From: Lentibacillus sp. CBA3610
Lineage (GTDB): Bacteria; Bacillota; Bacilli; Bacillales; Amphibacillaceae
Length of the DNA stretch: 64,000 nucleotides
Direction of reading: 5' to 3'
NCBI RefSeq assembly: GCF_013373365.1
Contig: NZ_CP035925.1
Span: 3,162,001-3,226,000, forward strand
Part shown: one piece after another, positions 60,936 to 64,000 of the stretch
Numbering within the stretch: position 1 is the stretch's first letter
How the letters are laid out: each line of letters opens with the position of its first letter
Translations under genes and position numbers: made by a program
Notes under the pieces: generated by a model
Database searches by the model: none
The model's input: the letters and a program-made list of their open reading frames with translations, nothing else
Told to the model about the DNA's origin: nothing

Positions 60936-61879
60936 TGTCCTCTATTCATCTGCAAAAGGAAGTGTTCGAGCAGAAGCGGGACTTTGTCGGCAGTGGTACT
61001 TAGAAACGTTTTAATAAATGGGTAATCGATATCCGGTTTAGCTGCCAGCAGATCCCCCCACCATTCTGACTCGTAGCGGCACAGCATGCTCAAGTTATAT
61101 AACAGCAAATAATGGACCATTATCTCGGAAACCGGTATAAAATTTTCCCGATGTGCTGGAAAGTAAATCTCCCTCTGTATTGTATCAGTGAAAAAAGGGC
61201 TGTTATTCGAAGGTCTGAACGGATGTGTCAAATTAACATCAATTATTTCATTGGTGGTTTCCACATGTTTTACAGCCGGCAAATAAGGTTTGATACGTTT
61301 GATAAATGCATTGGCCGTTAAATGATAGTTGTCCAATATGAAAGTTGGAAATTGTAAATTAAATGTCTCATGACTCCCGACAGCAGCCATATTATCTTTA
61401 TCATGAAAAGTAAACAACGATGTCATCTCCGGGATTAAGGTCAGCAGCTGTTTCATTTTTATTTTGTCAAATGGTGATTCTTTAATTGAGAATAAGTGTT
61501 GTGAGAAATAGGGATAAAGTCCATTATGCTGAATTTTCACTTCATCATCCAGAAACGTATAATCCTTCTTTTTACGTTTCCGGCTGGATACACCGTGTGC
61601 CAATATTGAAGTTGATTCGGGGTAATTCGGCCTGACAGTCAATAACACAGCTTTTAGTAAATGGACCATGCCATAAAAAAATAACATCGGCTGCAGCAAT
61701 GTCTCCAATCTTTTGCCGTTCTCAAAAAACCGGATACCATGATCCAGATAATGCATGAATGGCTGACAGTTTTCAAAACTCTTTACGGAGGCATCAATAT
61801 CATCCAATTGTTCGTAACATCCCTTTAAATAGCGCTGGGCTGTCTGCTGTGATTGGAGATAGGTATAAAAGTCTGTCAT
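60932..61879 (-). CDS. yaaC: YaaC family protein
   Basis: This 315-residue protein is similar to YaaC of B. subtilis, found beside guaB. It starts MTDFYTYLQSQQTAQRYLK and has a central FFYGMVHLLKAVLLT segment. It is mostly helical and soluble. The function is unknown. It is the one minus-strand gene right of the origin, convergent with the gyrA side and divergent from guaB. Confidence 0.88.
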   Translation of the reverse strand: MTDFYTYLQSQQTAQRYLKGCYEQLDDIDASVKSFENCQPFMHYLDHGIRFFENGKRLETLLQPMLFFYGMVHLLKAVLLTVRPNYPESTSILAHGVSSRKRKKKDYTFLDDEVKIQHNGLYPYFSQHLFSIKESPFDKIKMKQLLTLIPEMTSLFTFHDKDNMAAVGSHETFNLQFPTFILDNYHLTANAFIKRIKPYLPAVKHVETTNEIIDVNLTHPFRPSNNSPFFTDTIQREIYFPAHRENFIPVSEIMVHYLLLYNLSMLCRYESEWWGDLLAAKPDIDYPFIKTFLSTTADKVPLLLEHFLLQMNRGH

Positions 61880-61952
61880 ATGTTAGAATGCTCCTCATAA
61901 TTATACGGAATTTTCCGAATCAAATTTCTTTTATTATACAGTCATTATAGTA

Positions 61953-62039
61953 TTGAAAAAGCCTTCCAGTTGGCGTATTGTAAATAACAATAGAATGACA
62001 AGCATAGTTTCTCCAAATAAGAAAATGATAATCATTTCA
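61953..62039 (+). promoter_or_regulatory. guaB promoter and Fur-box-like palindrome
   Basis: A promoter has -35 TTGAAA (61953-61958), 17-bp spacer and -10 TATTGT (61976-61981). About 40 bases downstream, GAAAATGATAATCATTTCA (62021-62039) contains AATGAT-A-ATCATT (62024-62036) and matches the 19-bp Fur consensus at 15 positions. The leader to guaB is about 195 bases. Iron control of guaB is unexpected; the site could also be fortuitous. Confidence 0.45.
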
Positions 62040-62152
62040 TTAGGCTGTTTTCACACTCCCCAGTCTCCGTGTATTCGGGTTGCTGGTGAGATAATCTATG
62101 CTTAAACTCTGCTTTAAAACAAAAATATTCTTTAGAAAAAAACGTTTCATAA

Positions 62153-63649
<1,497 letters not shown>

Positions 63650-63704
63650 TCTGATCAGTTTAAATGGTTAACATGCTAATAGTAAATATTGCCTATTAAA
63701 TATT

Positions 63705-63736
63705 CAATAGATAGGGCTTTACCCTGTCTATTTTTT
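63705..63736 (+). terminator. intrinsic terminator downstream of guaB
   Basis: AATAGATAGGG pairs with CCCTGTCTATT with one mismatch around a 5-base loop, followed by TTTTT. It lies about 55 bases after the guaB stop. Confidence 0.75.
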
Positions 63737-63813
63737 CTCTATTTTTTATGGTAAAATGTTTAAGGTATAAAAATTATATAAATAATTTCATCAATCAGGT
63801 GGAGGTAGAGAAA

Positions 63814-64000
63814 GTGAAACACAACTTAAAGAAATGTTTACCAGTATTGCTTGCGGCACTGGTAATGTTGTCAACCGTTACAATCCAGCCGTTCTCTGTT
63901 AAGGCAGAAGAATCATTGGACATCGAGGCAGAATCAGCTATATTGGTTGATGCCGAAACAGGGAAAATTATTTATGCAAAAAATCCTGACATGGAACTAC
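63814..64000 (+). CDS. dacA: D-alanyl-D-alanine carboxypeptidase, PBP5 type (partial)
   Basis: The first 62 codons are present, running off the window. A GTG start at 63814 is set by GGAGG 8 bases upstream. The signal peptide (PVLLAALVMLSTVTIQPF) is followed by the S11-family mature start SAILVDAETGKIIYAKNPD. dacA next to guaB is the B. subtilis order. The active-site SxxK lies just outside the window. Confidence 0.92.
   Translation, partial: MKHNLKKCLPVLLAALVMLSTVTIQPFSVKAEESLDIEAESAILVDAETGKIIYAKNPDMEL

Noticed and set aside
60656..61879. rRNA or tRNA genes near gyrA
   Set aside because: I looked because B. subtilis has them here, but no 16S, 23S or tRNA-like sequence was visible.

Overview
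The window is a chromosomal segment from a low-GC Gram-positive, endospore-forming member of the Bacillaceae. A salt-tolerant genus of the Virgibacillus/Lentibacillus/Oceanobacillus type is the best guess, inferred from acidic proteins and a choline-to-glycine-betaine locus. It is centred on the replication origin: genes left of dnaA (about 51.4 kb) run almost entirely on the minus strand and genes right of it on the plus strand, so both arms are read away from oriC. From about 13 kb onward the order is essentially that of the Bacillus subtilis origin region.

Layout. 1-2.6 kb: truncated dacC-like carboxypeptidase, a remnant of a luciferase-type monooxygenase, and a divergent TetR regulator/small membrane exporter pair with a palindromic operator. 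3-9 kb: osmoprotection locus with choline dehydrogenase (betA), betaine aldehyde dehydrogenase (gbsA), a glycine-betaine-binding lipoprotein (opuAC-like) and a GbsR-type repressor; the last three carry many small indels. 9.1-12.8 kb: AprX-type subtilase, GNAT acetyltransferase, pterin carbinolamine dehydratase and two small membrane proteins, with two DnaA-box clusters. 13-19.9 kb: WalRK cell-wall operon (walR-walK-walH-walI-walJ-htrC). 20-28 kb: M23 endopeptidase, purA, dnaC, rplI, gdpP, yybS. 29.3-32 kb: small membrane protein and a molybdate transporter (modABC). 32.5-38 kb: rpsR-ssb-rpsF, ychF, yyzM, an MscS channel, a YkvI-type membrane protein and yyaC. 38-43 kb: DUF554 protein, class V aminotransferase, parB, parA, noc with two parS sites. 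43.8-50.9 kb: rsmG, mnmG, mnmE, jag, oxaA, rnpA, rpmH. 50.9-53 kb: bipartite oriC around dnaA. 53-64 kb: dnaN, yaaA, recF, remB, gyrB, gyrA, a small HD-GYP-type N-terminal protein, yaaC, guaB and the start of dacA. No rRNA or tRNA gene was seen; B. subtilis has an rRNA operon between gyrA and yaaC, this window does not.

Three dispersed intergenic repeat families were found by eye. Family 1 is a large GC-rich palindromic element at four loci, made of two inverted arms with terminal inverted repeats; one locus is nearly end-only. Family 2 is a multi-hairpin element with one copy beside yyzM and one and a half copies beside noc. Family 3 is a roughly 100-bp hairpin with one copy upstream of walR and one downstream of dnaN, showing a compensatory base-pair change between copies. 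None contains a convincing gene. Other non-coding signals include a perfect Noc-binding palindrome, a parS/NBS hybrid palindrome inside parA, an intrinsic terminator between rpmH and rnpA, and a Fur-box-like palindrome in the guaB leader.

Data quality. gyrB and gyrA are essential, yet here they are interrupted by many one-base indels at 57.15, 58.05-58.12 and 58.48-59.2 kb. The same kind of damage affects gbsA, opuAC and gbsR at 6.18-6.29, 7.2, 7.7-7.78 and 8.48-8.96 kb. The simplest explanation is local consensus error, so these genes should be treated as probably intact in the organism. I did not find a clearly new multi-gene system; the repeats and chromosome-organisation sites are the most interesting material.
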